Assembly: GCA_963580285.1 (NCBI GenBank)
Contig: OY757019.1
Span: forward strand, 65,988,587 to 66,052,586
From: Lucinisca nassula
Taxonomy: Eukaryota > Mollusca > Bivalvia > Lucinida > Lucinidae
Length of the DNA: 64,000 nucleotides
Direction of reading: 5' to 3'
The translations under genes and the position numbers were made by a program. Under the pieces are notes generated by a model that ran no database searches, was not told the DNA's origin, and worked only from the letters and a program-made list of their open reading frames with translations. Below are positions 1 through 12,439 of the stretch, piece after piece. The number at the start of each line of letters is the position of its first letter. The stretch's first letter is position 1.

Positions 1-249
1 TTACCAACTTCATTCAAGACACCAGCGATTTCATCTCTACACTTATTGAAATCAATTTTTGAAGGAAATCGATGTTTTGGTCCTTTTGAAATTATATTTC
101 GTATCCTAGAATCAGGAATCATTTTTTTTTAATTGCCAGTTATAATATGACCAGCAGCAGGATAGCAATGCACTCAATTTTTACAATCACAGGTATCAGG
201 AGTGCTAGTATCAATATCAAGATCAGAAACAAGTATATTGAAATTAAAC
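1..249 (-). pseudogene. Penelope-like reverse transcriptase ORF, N-terminal fragment
   Basis: Read on the minus strand from about 249 to the window edge, one frame gives a run with the motifs CDC, PAGHIITG and SKGPKHR. I associate this pattern with the region upstream of the catalytic core in a reverse-transcriptase family common in invertebrate genomes, which I take to be Penelope-like. Two in-frame stops (TGA at 174-176, TAA at 129-131) break it, and it runs off the window start. A fragment of what may be the same family lies at the other end of the window (63.7 kb). The assignment to Penelope-like elements rather than another retroelement class is from memory of the motif and is moderate. 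No LTR or target duplication is visible. Confidence 0.5.
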
Positions 250-299
250 AAAAGGGCCCAAAGAGCCCTGAATCGCTCACCTGAGTATCAGTGTTTCTA

Positions 300-1640
300 G
301 TGCATTCTCGGCCCAAGGGCTATAATTTGAATAAACTTGGTAGGGGTCCACTAGATAAGGCTTCAGACCAAATATCGAAGACCTGGGCCTTCTGGTTTCA
401 GAAAAGAAGATTTTTAAAGGATTTCCCTATATAAGCCTATGTAAAACCAGCGGGCCCTGTCGCGTGGGCATTTTGGCGCCAGGGCTATAATTTTACCAAT
501 CTCAGCAGAGGTTCACTAGTTGAAGCTTCACACCAGAACCTTCTGGTTACGGACAAGAAGATTTTTAAAGATTTTTTCCTATATATGCCTATGCAAAACT
601 AGTGGGTCCCAGCGCAGGGACATTTTTGGCCCAAAGGCTATAATTTGAACAATCTTGGTAGAGGTCCATTAGATGAAGCTTCATACCAAATATCAAAGAC
701 CTGGGCCTGGCGGTTTCAGAGAAGATTTTCTAAAGATTTTCCCTATATAAGCCTATGTAGAACCAAAGGGCCCCGGGGCGAGGGCATTTTTGGCCCCAGC
801 ACTATAATTTGACCAATCTTGGTAGGGGTCCACTAGATGAAGCTTCATACCAAATAGCAAAGACCTGGGCCTTGCGGTTTCAGAGAAGAAGATTTTTAAA
901 GATTTCCCATATATAAGCCCATGTAAAACCAAAGGGCCCCGGGGCGGGGCAATTTTGGCCCCAGCACTAGAATTTGAACAATCTTGGTAGAGGGTCTACT
1001 AGATGAAGCTTCATACCAAATATCAAAGATCTGGGCTCTGCGTGTTTCAGAGAAGAAGGTTTTTAAAGATTTTCCCTATATAAGCCCATGTAAAACCATA
1101 GGGCCCCGGGGCGGGGGCATTTTTGGCCCAAGCACTATAATTTGAACAATCTTGGTAGGGGTCCACTAGCTGATGCTTCATACCAAATTGCAAAGACAGA
1201 TGCCTTGCGGTTTCAAAGAAGAAATTTTTTAAAGATTTCCACTGTTTAAGCCCATGTAAAACCAAAGGGCTCCGAAGCGGGGTCATTTTTGGCCCCAGCA
1301 CTATATTTTGAACAATCTTGGTAGGGGTCCACTAGATAACTCTTCATACCAAATATCAAAGATCTGGGCCTTGCGGTTTCAGAGAAGAAGATATTTAAAG
1401 ATTTCCCATATATAAGCCCATGTAAAACCAAAGGGCCCTGGAGCGGGGTCATTTTTTGGCCCCAGCACTATAATTTGAACAATCTTTGTAGGGGTCCACT
1501 CGATGAAGCTTCATACCAAATATCAAAGATCTGGGCCTTGCGGTTTCAGAGAAGAAGATTTTCAAAGATTTTCCCCATATAAGCACATTTAAAACCAAAG
1601 GAAAAAATTTCAAAGACCTGGGCCTTGTGGTTTTAGAGAA
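300..1640. repeat. Tandem satellite, about 164-bp unit, eight copies
   Basis: The box ctataattt recurs near 320, 485, 638, 803, 967, 1135, 1301 and 1468, giving a period of 153-168 bp (mean 164). Each unit holds the same order of blocks: 'ggtaggggtccactag', 'gaagcttcatacc', 'cctgggccttgcgg', 'cctatataagccc' and 'gggccccggggcg'. The short ORFs on the minus strand between 1047 and 1452 are readings of these units and are not genes. The size resembles the roughly 160-bp tandem cores described in bivalve repeats, but I cannot confirm identity. Confidence 0.85.
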
Positions 1641-1645
1641 GAAGA

Positions 1646-4586
1646 TTTTAGTTCACCAGAGCCGAAGGCCCCGGGGGAGCTTATAAGATAGGCAGTTGTC
1701 CGTTGTCGTCTGCGTCTGTGTCGTCTCCGTCGTCTTCGTCAACATTTTCATACGACATCTCCTCTGAAGCCACTGGGCCGATTCACCTCAAATTTTATCT
1801 GTAGCATACTTGGGCAGGGGGATTGAAAGCTTGAGTTTTTAATGAAAATCGTTTGGTTGCTATAGTTTCCATAGACTTATAATGTGGAGAATAGAAAAAT
1901 TGCATTTACTACCAAGCCTCTGCAGATATTTTGACAAAACTTTCATAGAATGTTCCATAGGTAATCTACTGTCTGCCGTATGATTTTAGGCCTTCTGCTC
2001 ATTATTATTGGTTACCATGGAAACCAAAATGCAAAAAATAGACAAAAAATACTTGAAAAATCATCTCCTCAGAAACCATACGCTCTAGGAGGCTGAGACT
2101 TTAGGAAAATATACACCGTATTTGTCTTTACAGGTTTTGTGTTTTTTTATGAAATTTGGCATTTACTGCCAAGTCATTGCAAATATTTTGACAAAACTTA
2201 CATAAACATGTTCCTTGTGTAAACTTCTCTCAGCCATATGCTTTTATGTCAACCTGGGGGTCCCCTAGGTTGTGCCGGGGCCATGCACCGCCCACTCCAC
2301 TTCATAAAATGCCATTTATCTCAGAAACCATTCAGATCCCCACCCCTTAACTATATATGTTATTGTTCCTTATGCTAAGATGCATTAAGTGACACCAACC
2401 AGGGGGTCCCCCGGGATGTGCCGGGGACATGACCCACCCCTTCCACTTCATAAAATGCCATTTATCTCAGAAACCATTGAGATCCCCACCCCTAAACCAT
2501 ATATATTCTCATTCCTTATGATAAGTTGCATTCAGTGACACCAAATTTGGGTTCCCCTGGGATGTGCCGGGACCATGCCCAACCCCCTCCTCTTCGTAAA
2601 AGGTCAAATATTCCAGAAACCTTACAGATACCCACCCCTAAACCATATGCATTCTTGTTCCTTATAATAAGACACATTCAGTGACACCAACTTAGGGGTC
2701 ACCCAGTGTGCGCCCGGGCCATGCTCCACCCCTTGACTTCACCAAAAAACAAATATCTGAGAAACTGTTCAGAGCCCCACCCCTAAACCATATATATTCT
2801 TGTTCCTTATGATAACACACAATCAGTGACACCAGCATGCAGGTCCCCCGGGGTGCCACAGGCCATGCCCCACCCCTTTACTTCATTAAAATCCATATAT
2901 CTCAGAAACCGTTCAGATCCCCACCCCTAAACCATATATATTCTTGTTCCTTATGATAAGACGCAATCAGTGACACCAGCATGCAGGTCCCCTCGGGGTG
3001 CCACAGGCCATGCCCCACCCCTTTACTTCATTAAAATCCATATATCTCAGAAGCCGTTCAGATCCTCACCCCTAAACCATATATATTCTTGTTCCTTATG
3101 ATAAGACGCAATCAGTGACACCAGCATGCAGGTCCCCTCGGAGTGCCACAGGCCATGCCCCACCCCTTTACTTCATTAAAATCCATATATCTCAGAAGCC
3201 GTTCAGATCCCCACCCCTAAACCATATATATTCCTGTTCGTTATGATAAGACGCAATCAGTGACACCAGCATGCAGGTCCCCTCGGGTTGCCACAGGCCA
3301 TGCTCCACCCCTTTACTTCATTAAAATCCATATATCTCAGAAACTGTTCAGAAACCCCTTAACCATATTTATTCTTGTTCCTTATGATAAGACCCAACTT
3401 CATAATAGGCCATATATCTCAAAAACCATTCAAATCCCCATCCTATAATCACATATATTCTTGTTCATTGTTATAAGACAAATTCAGTCAACCCCGTTTG
3501 GGATCCGCAGGGGCCATTTCTCTCCCTGCCACTTCAAAAAAGTGCCTCATATCTCAGTTACCATTCAGATCACCACCGTTTAACCGTATACACTCTTGGT
3601 CCTTATGATAAGACTTATTCATTGACAACAATCGTGGGCTTTTCTGGGATCTGCCATGCCCGATTCCCTCCATTGCTTAAAAGGCCTTACATCTCAGGAA
3701 CCATACATATTCCCACTGATAAACTATATATGTCTTTGTTCCTTTTGATAAGACGCATTTAGTGACACCAACCAGGGCTCCATTGGGTCCATTCCCCGAT
3801 CTCTCTACTTTATAAATCACCTAATATTTCAGATACAGTCCACATTGGTGCTCATTTGAGTATGGGGTCTGTTTAGGAGACTTTATAATTGGTATAATAA
3901 AATCATATCATGTTGTAATACATGGCTGCCATTGGGCAGTGTCCACCTGAGCTCTGGTTTATGAACTTTGGCTCTTTGGTTTGTTTGCTATGCCAAGTTA
4001 TGAGTTTCCATTGTCCTATAATGGGGAAAATTGAAAAAATGACATTATTGCCTTTCAAGATATTTTGTCACACTTTCGTAGAAATGTTCCTTTAATAATG
4101 TTCTTTTTGGCCTATTTGTTGCCACAGATGGGAAATTGTCAATTGTCATCTGTTGTCCTGCAACAACACATTCAAGCGACATCGAATCTAAAGCCACGAG
4201 GCTTATTGGGTCCGAATTTTATCTGTAGCATCCTAGGGCACATGGCTTCCATGGTTAATTAAAATACATTGCTGCCAGTGGGCAGTGGCCCCCTGTGCTC
4301 TGGTGAGCATTGTGGCCCATGGGCCTCTTGTTTAAGTTTTCGGTGAAAAAAAATCTATTTTTGGCTCCTGTGACTAAGATGTGCAATGAACCGGAACCAT
4401 TTGAACAACTTTGAAAGGGGACCACATAAGGATCATTCCTGTGAAGTTTGGTCAAAATCGGATCAGTAGTTTAGGAGGTGATGTCGTTTGAAGAAAAGTT
4501 TACGGACGCACGCACGCACGGACGGATGACGGACAAAAAGTGATCCGAAAAGCTCGCCTCGTCACTAAGTGACAGGTGAGCTAAAA
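1646..4586. mobile_element. E1 non-autonomous repeat, copy a, apparently full length
   Basis: It starts ttttagttcacc and ends ggtgagctaaaa (4575-4586), a 12-bp imperfect terminal inverted repeat. After the left end come a short hairpin-like 'gagccgaaggccccggg' block and a (gtc)n-rich microsatellite, then A/T-rich sequence with recurrent 'gccatggaaacc', then a 145-bp tandem array, then a right end rich in 'acgcacgcacg' and 'gacgga'. There is no credible coding capacity. The same architecture recurs at 7.5, 32.4, 41.1 and 41.8 kb. The class of its autonomous partner is unknown. Confidence 0.7.
2240..3480. repeat. 145-bp tandem array inside E1 copy a
   Basis: The block 'tctcagaaacc' recurs at about 2321, 2467, 2612, 2757, 2902, 3047, 3192 and 3337, a period of 145-146 bp. 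Each unit carries 'ccatatatattcttgttcc' and 'cagtgacacca'. The units from 2760 to 3340 are nearly identical, suggesting recent local amplification, and the outer ones are diverged. Confidence 0.85.
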
Positions 4587-4589
4587 ATA

Positions 4590-5330
4590 GATCTAACAGG
4601 TTTATTGTATTTATAGAAAATATGGGTGTTTCAGTATTCCGAGAATAAGCAGGAATGGATGAAATCACCGAGCTGTCCCGGAAAATACTAGGTAAAATCT
4701 ATAAATCCAAACCCCAACATCGGTTTCTATCATAAAATCTTTATTCTATAACTGCGGCACATGTGTCGAATGATATATTATATAATACTATGCTACCTCT
4801 AAATAAGCAAGATTATTCACGGCATTTCGTACTCTGGAAAACAAGGCAGCATCATTAAATAGTAATTTTTGTTTTTCACCATGTCCATATGGTCCGTGGT
4901 TGATTGATTGCGACGTGGAAAGTACCATACATTAATCCGTGGAAGCTTTCCCAACTTTTCTGTGGAGGCTGTCATCCTTTTTAATTTTAATTTAGATAAA
5001 ATTCTGAAAAGGTGACGATAAATGCTACATTTTTATTCTAATTTAAAACACGAACCTATCGGCGATAGTCCAATATTTATCAAATGATATACATTGAGTC
5101 CTACCAATAGGGAATAGCAGTTGAAATACACGGGCGGTCGGGGTTACTTACAACATACGATGAAACGGATGGCGAACTCTTCTACAAGTTTATCAGATTA
5201 TGTTAACAAGACTGTGCAATTTATAGCTTTGTAACCTCACACTTCTGTATTGAATTGGCATTTATTGGGGGTATTCTGCATTCAAAGGTTTTGATCCATA
5301 TATGACAACCATACACATGTGTTATGATTA
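4590..5330. other. No recognisable feature
   Basis: A/T-rich sequence between E1 copy a and a SINE cluster. Short open frames are present on both strands, but none has a recognisable motif, splice-site context or length that supports a gene. Confidence 0.5.
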
Positions 5331-5334
5331 GTTA

Positions 5335-5460
5335 TTAGAATTTCCTAGAATTTTGTTGGATTTAGTCCTGCCACTGCCACCATTAACCAAAAAGCTTTTG
5401 TGGAGAGCTGTGGTGCAGTGGTAAAGCATCGAAATTGCCTCATGAAACAAATGCCATCGG
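5335..5460 (+). mobile_element. SINE family S4, 5' (tRNA-like head) fragment
   Basis: Contains 'gtggtgcagtggtaaagcat', a tRNA-like A-box region, preceded by 'ggatttagtcctgccactgc'. The same block is present in inverted orientation at about 6090-6210, where it continues through a B-box-like 'ggttcgatccgcgc'. Here the B-box side is lost, so this is a head-only fragment. Confidence 0.5.
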
Positions 5461-5479
5461 TGTTCCGTTTGACCTACAC

Positions 5480-5775
5480 AATAATTGATTAATTGTTTTG
5501 GGTTTAACGACACGTCAACCCTTGTGGGTCATTTTGTATCATCTCCCAGAGAAGGGGGGAATTATACAAAAGAGATAGTAGATATTACAGTGAGGGACAG
5601 ATGAGAAAAAGGGAAAATGAATGGAAGTGTAAAAACAGAGCATTCTACACTAACCTGCTGCAAGGACAGCAGGCCTTGTCCAATGGGAAGCCAATAGCAG
5701 TTGGGACGTCAAAGTGATGCAAGATACAAGTCACTTTTGCCTCACCCAACCACCCATCCTACACAACGATGTAAA
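5480..5775 (-). mobile_element. SINE-like repeat, minus strand, with 'gttaaaccc' tail
   Basis: On the minus strand the segment ends with a 'tgtcgttaaaccc' tail near 5500, resembling the conserved 'gacgttaaac' 3' tail of families S1 and S3 in this window. The body ('caatgggaagccaatagcag') is not tRNA-like. Its 5' limit is uncertain. Confidence 0.35.
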
Positions 5776-5904
5776 TCAGTATGTATCATCGCGGTGGAAA
5801 TTTCAATCCTAACTGAGGACAGTTTTGATATTTTCTATTTTTCGCTCTATACAATGCATTTAATGTATCAGTTGATCAATAGCTGTCCATACGAAGAGCA
5901 AAAT

Positions 5905-6205
5905 TGCATTTTATAAAAAATAATAATAATAGTAATAATAATAGACCTTAATTACAGAGGGTTACAGATTTAGTAAACTAGTACTAATCTTCCTTGTTGC
6001 CCTCTTTTGCCTGGGTAGAAACCAATATTAAGAAATGTTGTTCAAGTCTCTTGCTCAAGGAAACAACACTCGGCGCTTGCGCGGATCGAACCGGTCAAGT
6101 CTCGATCTCAAATCCGATGCTTTACCACTGCACCACAGCGCTTCACACAAGCTTTCGAAGGTTAATGGTGGCAGTGGCAAGACTAAATCCAACAATTGTA
6201 ATCTT
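5905..6205 (-). mobile_element. SINE family S4, near-complete, minus strand
   Basis: On the minus strand the tRNA-like head has an A-box region 'tggtgcagtggtaaagca' and a B-box 'ggttcgatcc', a body containing 'ggtttctacccaggcaaaag' and 'gattagtactag', and an (AAT)n/(TTA)n-type 3' tail near 5915-5942. A 3' copy of the same body and a long (TTA)n tail sits at 42.4 kb. Ends are approximate because I could not define a clean target duplication. Confidence 0.6.
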
Positions 6206-6454
6206 AAGGAATGTAGAAGGACAATAGAACAGTGATAAGATTTGCTATTTTACTTGCAAGGGTCCTGAAAAAAAGTTTCTTACATGAGATTCTACAAGTG
6301 GCCAGGGAGATTACCAAATATGCATTTTGCAAACCATTTCCAGAAAATCATTTCGTAGATCAGCTTTTTTTCGTGAAATAAATATGAATTCATTCAGACT
6401 ATTTTATATATTTTGCACATAGACTGGACCTGTATAATGTACATATGCAGGTTA

Positions 6455-6720
6455 ATCAGGTAATGGCCTCGGTGGTCTTATCGAATACGAGTGTTACCGA
6501 TGATGATAAGGAGGTCGCGGATTCGATCCCCGCCGGGCCGGCAATATTGATCATGACATCTTTTCTAGGGTAATTCTCTCCTTTCTGCTGATTCTCTAAA
6601 GGCAGGGTTCGAGTTGTCAGCTTCTGGCAAAATAATTTGCACGGGACTGGTTAACCGCTTAAGTATAAGCCTTCCCATGAGAAGTGGTTAGGTAAACTGA
6701 CTGGTTCAATATAAATGACA
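6455..6720 (+). mobile_element. SINE family S5, tRNA-derived head
   Basis: The start 'ggcctcggtggtcttatcg' and the B-box 'ggattcgatcccc' have the spacing of an internal Pol III promoter. The sequence then passes into a non-tRNA body with 'ctgattctctaaaggcaggg' and 'cagcttctggc'. The head is too diverged in its stems to be a functional tRNA. A related copy is interrupted at 24.1 kb. Confidence 0.55.
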
Positions 6721-6794
6721 GGGACTTTCAACTCCAAGGAACCCAAACGAAAATACATCGAAAGAGTAAAAAAACACTGACTTTTATTGTAGAC

Positions 6795-7045
6795 TTGTTA
6801 CAGGTTTAACAAGTCTTCTGTGGCGGTTTATTTATGTTGTTGTTTGTTACTACTTACTGTGTGTATCACTTGTGTCTTTTTATTTTGGATGGCCATTTGG
6901 CTATTTTGTGGGAAAGTAACTGTCCTTATGGCCATCCTTTAAGGTTTACATTATGGTCTGGTCGCTTCATGTTTGTGTTTCTTTCCCTTTGGTGTCTTTG
7001 GTGGGTGGAGTTAGTTAATTGTATCGATTCCTGATCTTTGTTTTA
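6795..7045 (+). repeat. Interspersed repeat family RB, copy 1
   Basis: Carries the family blocks 'ttttattttggatggcc', 'ttttgtgggaaagtaactg', 'ttcatgtttgtgtttc' and 'ttgtatcgattcctgatc'. Other copies are near 47.1, 48.8 and 52 kb (+) and 49.3 and 50.5 kb (-). The 66-residue ORF it contains is a repeat reading. Confidence 0.7.
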
Positions 7046-7286
7046 CTTCTACTTTAAATACTTACCCTCTCCAATTTTCGGATGTCACTCTTCGTAGAGT
7101 CAAATGGAACATCTCTGAACCATACTGAAAGAATGGCGAGTCGGTTTGCTCACTAAATTAGAAAGCAGTGACACGATGCAAATCTTCGTTTTGAGAAATA
7201 AGTTAAATCCATGTCCTGACAAACCATATTTTATTGTATTTTAATACATCTATAAACAAGTTGATTCCATTGAGACAACACTGTCG

Positions 7287-7364
7287 GAAAACGAAATGTG
7301 TGGTAGCTATAAAAGATAAGATATTGAAAACGAAATGTGTGGTAGCTATAAAAGATAAGATATG
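7287..7364. repeat. 39-bp direct tandem duplication
   Basis: Two almost identical 39-bp units start at 7287 and 7326, each containing 'cgaaatgtgtggtagctata' followed by 'aaagataagatat'. This looks like a simple local duplication. Confidence 0.85.
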
Positions 7365-7472
7365 CATATCAAATTGTCTGTAATCTGCTTAATCCTTCGG
7401 GAAAATCTTCCGTGGAAGCTATCTCCATTTACTCATGACCGTACCTCCGTGCACGATATCATTTTATTATTT

Positions 7473-9974
7473 TTTTAGCCCACCAGAGCCGAAGGCTCCG
7501 GGGGAGCTTATAGGATAGGCAGTCGTCCGTCGTCGTCTGCGTCGTATGTCGTCGTATGTCGTCGTATGTCGTCTGGCGTCAACACTTTTAAACATCTTCT
7601 CATCTGAAGCCACTGGGCCGATTGGGTCCAAATTTTATCTGTAGCATCCTTGGGCTGGGGGGATTGTAAATTTGTGTTTTTTTTCTTATGAAAATTCAGC
7701 TTTTGAGTTTGGTTGCTATGGCAACAGAGTTTCCATAGATTTGTAATGGGGAAAAATGAAAAATGGCATTTACTGCCAAGTCATTGCAGATATTTTGACA
7801 AAACTTTCATAGAAATGTTCTATAGGCAATCTCCTATCCGTCATATGATTTTAGGCCTACTGCTTATTTTTATTGGTTGCCATGGAAACCAAAATGCAAA
7901 ACATAGAAAAAAAAAAACTTAAAAAAACATCTCCTCAGAAAACATATGCTCTAGGAGGCTGAGACTTTATGAAAATATTCATCATTTTTGCCTTTACATT
8001 TTTTGTCTTGTTTATGAAATTTGGCCTTTCAGTTTTGTTGCTATAGCAACTTAGAGTTTCCATTGACTTATAATGTGTAAAATTGAAAAATGGCATTTAC
8101 TGCCAAGTCATTGCAGATATTTTGACAAAATATACATAGAAATGTTCCTTGAGTAAACTTCTCTTAGCCATATGTTTTGATGTCAACCTTGGGGTCCCCT
8201 AGGTTGTGCCGGGACATGCCCCACCCCCTCCACTTCATAAAATGCCTTATATCTCAGAAACCTTACAGATCCCCATCCCCAAACCATATATATTCTTGTT
8301 CCTTATGATAAGATGCATTAAGTGACACCAATCTGGGGGTCCCCCGGGATGTGCCGGGGACATGCCCCGACCACTCCACTTCATAAAATACCATTTATCT
8401 CAGAAACCATTCAGATCCCCACCACTAAACCGTATTATTCTTGTTCCTTATAATAAGACGAATTAAGAGACACCAACCTGTGGGTCCCCCGGGATGTGCC
8501 GGAAACATGCCCCACCCCCTCCACTTCATAAAATGCCATTTATTTCAGAAACCATTGAGATCCCCACCCCTAAACCATATATATTCTCATTCCTTATGAT
8601 AAGTTGCAGTCAGTGACACCAACCTGGTGGTCCCTCGGGATGTGCCGGCGCCATCCCAACCCCCTCCATTTCATAAAAAGCCAAATATTCCAGAAACCTT
8701 ACAGATCCCCTCCCCTAAATCATATATATTCTTTTTCCTTATGATAAGACACATTCAGTGACACCAACCTAGGGGCCACGCAGGGCGTGCTCGGGCCATG
8801 CTCCACCCCTCGACTTCACAAAAGACCATTTATCTGAGAGACTGTTCAGAGCCCCGCCCCATAACCATATATATTCTTGTTCCTTATGATAAGACGCAAT
8901 CAGTGATACCAGCATGCCCCCCCCCCCCCCCCCCCGGGGGTGCCACTGGCCATTCCCCACCCATTTACTTCATTAAAATCAATATATCTCAGAAACCGTT
9001 CAGACCCCCACCCCTTAACCATATATATTCTTGTTCTTTACGATAAGTGTCCACTTAATAATAGGCCATATATCTCAGAAACCATTCAACCCCCCCCCCC
9101 ATCATATAATCACATACATTTATATTCTGGTTCATTGTTATTAGACACATTCAGTCACTCCACCCCGTCTTGCGGGGTCCGCAGGGGCCATTTTTCTCCC
9201 TGCCACTTCATAAAGGGACTCACATTTCAGAAACCATTCAGATCCCCACCATTTAACCATATATACTCTTGGTCCTTATGATAAGACATATTCAACGACA
9301 ACAATCTTGGGCTTTTCTGGGATCTGCCATGCCCGAATCTCTCCATTGCTTAAAAGGCCTTACATCTCAGGAACCATATATATCCCCACTGCTAAACCAT
9401 ATATGACTCTGTTCCTTTTGATAAGACGCATTTAGTGACACCAACCGGGGCTCCATTGTGTCCATGCCCCACCCCCTCTACTTTATAAAATACCTAATAT
9501 TTCAGATACAGTCCACATGAGTGCTCATTTGGCTCTAGGGTTTGTTTGGGAGACTTTATAATTGGTAGATTAAAATCATAGCATGTTATAATACATGGCT
9601 GCAATTGGGCAGTGTCCACCTGAGCTCTGGTTTATGAAATTTGGCTCTTTGGTTTGTTTGCTATGGCAAGTTAAGAGTTTCCATTGACTTATAATGTGGA
9701 AAATTGAAAAATGACTTTCAAGATATTTTGTCATACTTTCACAGAAATGTTCCTTTAATAATGTTCTTTTTGGCCTATTTGTTGCCACAGATGGGAAATT
9801 GTCAATTGTCATCAAGCGACATCAGAATCTGAAGCCACCAGGCTGATTGGGTCCAAATTTTATCCGTAGCATCCTTGGGCACAGGGCTTCCATGGTTAAT
9901 TAAAATACATTGTTATCAGTGGGCAGTGGCCCCTTGAGATCTGGTGAGCATTGTGGCCCATGGGCCTCTTGTTT
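7473..9974. mobile_element. E1 non-autonomous repeat, copy b, 3'-truncated
   Basis: Starts ttttagcccacc with the same 'gagccgaaggctccggg' hairpin block and (gtc)n tract as copy a, and follows it through 'tgtggcccatgggcctcttg' near 9970. It lacks the terminal ggtgagctaaaa end. The internal 145-bp array runs from about 8253 with units near 8399, 8545, 8690 and 8834. A poly-C run at about 8918-8936 interrupts one unit. Confidence 0.7.
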
Positions 9975-10640
9975 TCTCTTCCAACACTCCGAGGAGAGAT
10001 TTTCTGCTGCTGTCAAAGGGATTGGTGTAGGAAAGTGATGGTTGTACTTCAAAGCGAATCTGTTATCACAACTTTTCTTCTGTATAGGATATGAAAAAAG
10101 GGATTTTTATAAACGTTCCGTGTTTGCTAACAGTCAGTTTTCATGGTAAGCACAAAGATAATGAAAGTAGCCAAAGAGCGGGATATTTATGCGCCGCCTA
10201 CTACGCTACATGTCAAATTTCTCCATTGGAAGGTATTGAAGAACGAAATGGAAATACCTGTTTTTCGAATATAAATCTCAAACGAAAACACTTCCGAATA
10301 TGTGACGTAGCACAAATGGTAGCTACCACGGAGTTTGTTTCCCGACTGTATTTGCTAATAGTCTGGAGCCCGATCAGAAGCTGCATTCGGTGGCGTCTGG
10401 TCTGCATCTGCATTTTTGCCAATTTCCGAACATAGAGTTTATTCATTCTCCTATTTGAAATAAGGGATTTATAAACCGAGGGAGGTACAACTATGCGATT
10501 TTTCAAATAGGAAAAATGACTTATCTGTAAATTACATGCACTCAATAGACTTTTAGGACAGTTTGGATCTTGAATTTTGAATCTGAGTTTCGGTACAGTT
10601 GATTGTTTACAGCTCATGTTAACGGTTCAGGCAGCGTAGT
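9975..10640. other. Unassigned sequence
   Basis: Overlapping open frames on both strands (10091-10435 plus, 10213-10617 minus) have no recognisable motif and compete with each other. Blocks such as 'ctggtctgcatctgca' near 10395 echo fragments of the M2 palindrome family seen elsewhere, which argues for repeat-derived rather than coding DNA. Confidence 0.4.
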
Positions 10641-10710
10641 GTTACAGTAGGTTGGTTGGTTGTTGCTAAGCCCCAATCGGCTGTAGTTGTCTCTCGGTAG
10701 TTATTCTCTC

Positions 10711-10806
10711 AGTATCTTGTCATAGTAGAACTATCACTCACGTATTCGCGTTTTGGTGAGTATCTTGTCTTAGTAGAACTATCACTCACGTATTCGCGTT
10801 TTGGTG
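10711..10806. repeat. 48-bp direct tandem duplication
   Basis: The unit beginning 'agtatcttgtc' is repeated with one or two differences at 10711 and 10759, each ending 'gtattcgcgttttggtg'. Confidence 0.85.
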
Positions 10807-10809
10807 GTG

Positions 10810-11440
10810 CGGTTAAAGTCTTGTTATATTAATGCATTTATTGTAAGTTCCTAAACAATCTGTTTTTATCATTGACATTGCACAGCATCTCATTTATTGG
10901 AGTCCATTAACCTGTAAAATGTCAGAGCAGACTTAACCCATCCACATGGAAAATATTTTCTTCTGTCCACATATGTAGTTACTTCACTTGCCATGGAGAA
11001 ACTTGATACTCTAAGCAACACAAAGTTTGTGAATCACAATTAATGACAGTTACGTGTAATTTGGTAATGGTAAATATAACAGCAAACACTAATATCACAG
11101 TTTGAATACGAATATCACATTTCTTGAAGTCTCTAAATTTACTAAATTACTACCGACATGTATTTTGACAATTCTACAGTGGTGTAATCCACCCCTACGC
11201 CCCGTCTAATATCTACCTACATATAACTGGAACATGCGTATTGAAACCTATTGTCAAACTGACACAAACATCGTGTTCTCATTTGCTCTATGCTCTTAAG
11301 ACACTCACTCTTCATACCATAATACATTCATGTCATAAATAATTCCCCTACACATGCAACATGAATCACTATTCACAACAAGCTGCATCCACAAAATAAG
11401 CAACAGTTCCAATTGGATATTTATGTATATGTTCAGCGCA
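10810..11440. other. No recognisable feature
   Basis: A/T-rich sequence without a convincing ORF, tRNA-like box or repeat seen elsewhere in the window. Confidence 0.5.
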
Positions 11441-11447
11441 AGGTAAG

Positions 11448-11545
11448 AATCGGTACAATTCTAGAATTGTCTTGCGCAAAGTAGGAATTCCTACTTTGTT
11501 GCGCAATTCTAGAATTGTACCGGTACAATTCTAGAATCGCGCAAG
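11448..11545. repeat. Cluster of nested palindromes
   Basis: A 42-bp palindrome at 11501-11542, centred between 11521 and 11522, has a single mismatched pair (11505/11538). Just upstream a second palindrome (about 11471-11506) is centred on 'aggaattcct' with 'ttgcgcaa' at both ends. The word 'ggtacaattctagaat' occurs twice (11451 and 11522). Downstream, 'acaaagtgagaatcgaat' repeats at about 11613 and 11657. Such a structure could extrude cruciforms or mark the end of an unrecognised mobile element. Confidence 0.8.
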
Positions 11546-11569
11546 GGATTCGAATGTTATATGAAACAG

Positions 11570-12080
11570 GTAAATGTCTCTGCGCAAAGTGGGAATCTTT
11601 TGGACAAAGTGAGAATCGAATGTTTCATCCGTATGGACAAAGTGGAAATATTTGAGACAAAGTGAGAATCGAATTTTCATCTGTGGGAATAGCATTTATC
11701 ATATGTATAATCTGGGTAACATTACTTCGATGGTTTTGTGAGTAGAAAATTATTTGCGATTGTAGGAGATGAATGTTTTGTATATTGCATGTACACAATG
11801 CATTTGCTAATTTCCCTTTTTATTTTTCAAATCGGGTTAGTCAAAAAAGACATAATCAACACGTGTGATTAATTTCAAGTATGAAAAGGACCATCATCGT
11901 CTTAATTCGTAATTATCTCTGCCTTATTGATGCAAACAAACTATTTGGAACTAGGGATTATCTGGGATAAAGAAACGTTAAAAAAAAACGCCATGCCCGC
12001 CATTAAGATGGATTCAGCGCATGTCTTTGATGTGGATGTTACTTGACAAAATTACATGTTGTTAAGACGAAATCGTTTTA
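11570..12080. other. No recognisable feature
   Basis: Apart from the short 'acaaagtgagaatc' repeats, I see no gene or repeat shared with other parts of the window. A poly-C/poly-A patch follows at 12180-12210. Confidence 0.45.
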
Positions 12081-12307
12081 ATTAAGTGTACAGTGTTTTG
12101 CGGCGTCTGATCTGGGTCTGCACTGTTTGCAAATGTTCCAAAAAAGGGCCGCTAGGCATGTATGGGTTAAGAAAAACACCCCCCCCCCCCCCAACAAAAC
12201 AAAAAAAAAAAAACATTATTTTACATGACGATAACACATCCGTGCGAAAAAACGGCATTCTCTCATATCGCTAAAATGATTTAGTAGTATACGGGCCACT
12301 TTGGCCC

Positions 12308-12425
12308 CAAGACAATAGATTACGTAATAAACAAAGGACGAGAACAATAGATTACGTAATAAACAAAGGACGTGAGAGATGATAACAATGTATGACGTAA
12401 TAAACAAAGGAGTTGAGAGATGATA
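12308..12425. repeat. Degenerate 40-bp tandem repeat, three units
   Basis: The block 'acgtaataaacaaaggacg', or a close variant, occurs three times at spacings of about 40-45 bp immediately outside the left end of the Polinton. Confidence 0.75.
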
Positions 12426-12439
12426 GCCGGCAAAGGAGA

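Noticed and set aside
10091..10617. Overlapping 114- and 134-codon frames on opposite strands
   Set aside because: No motif, no splice context, and neither frame is supported over the other.
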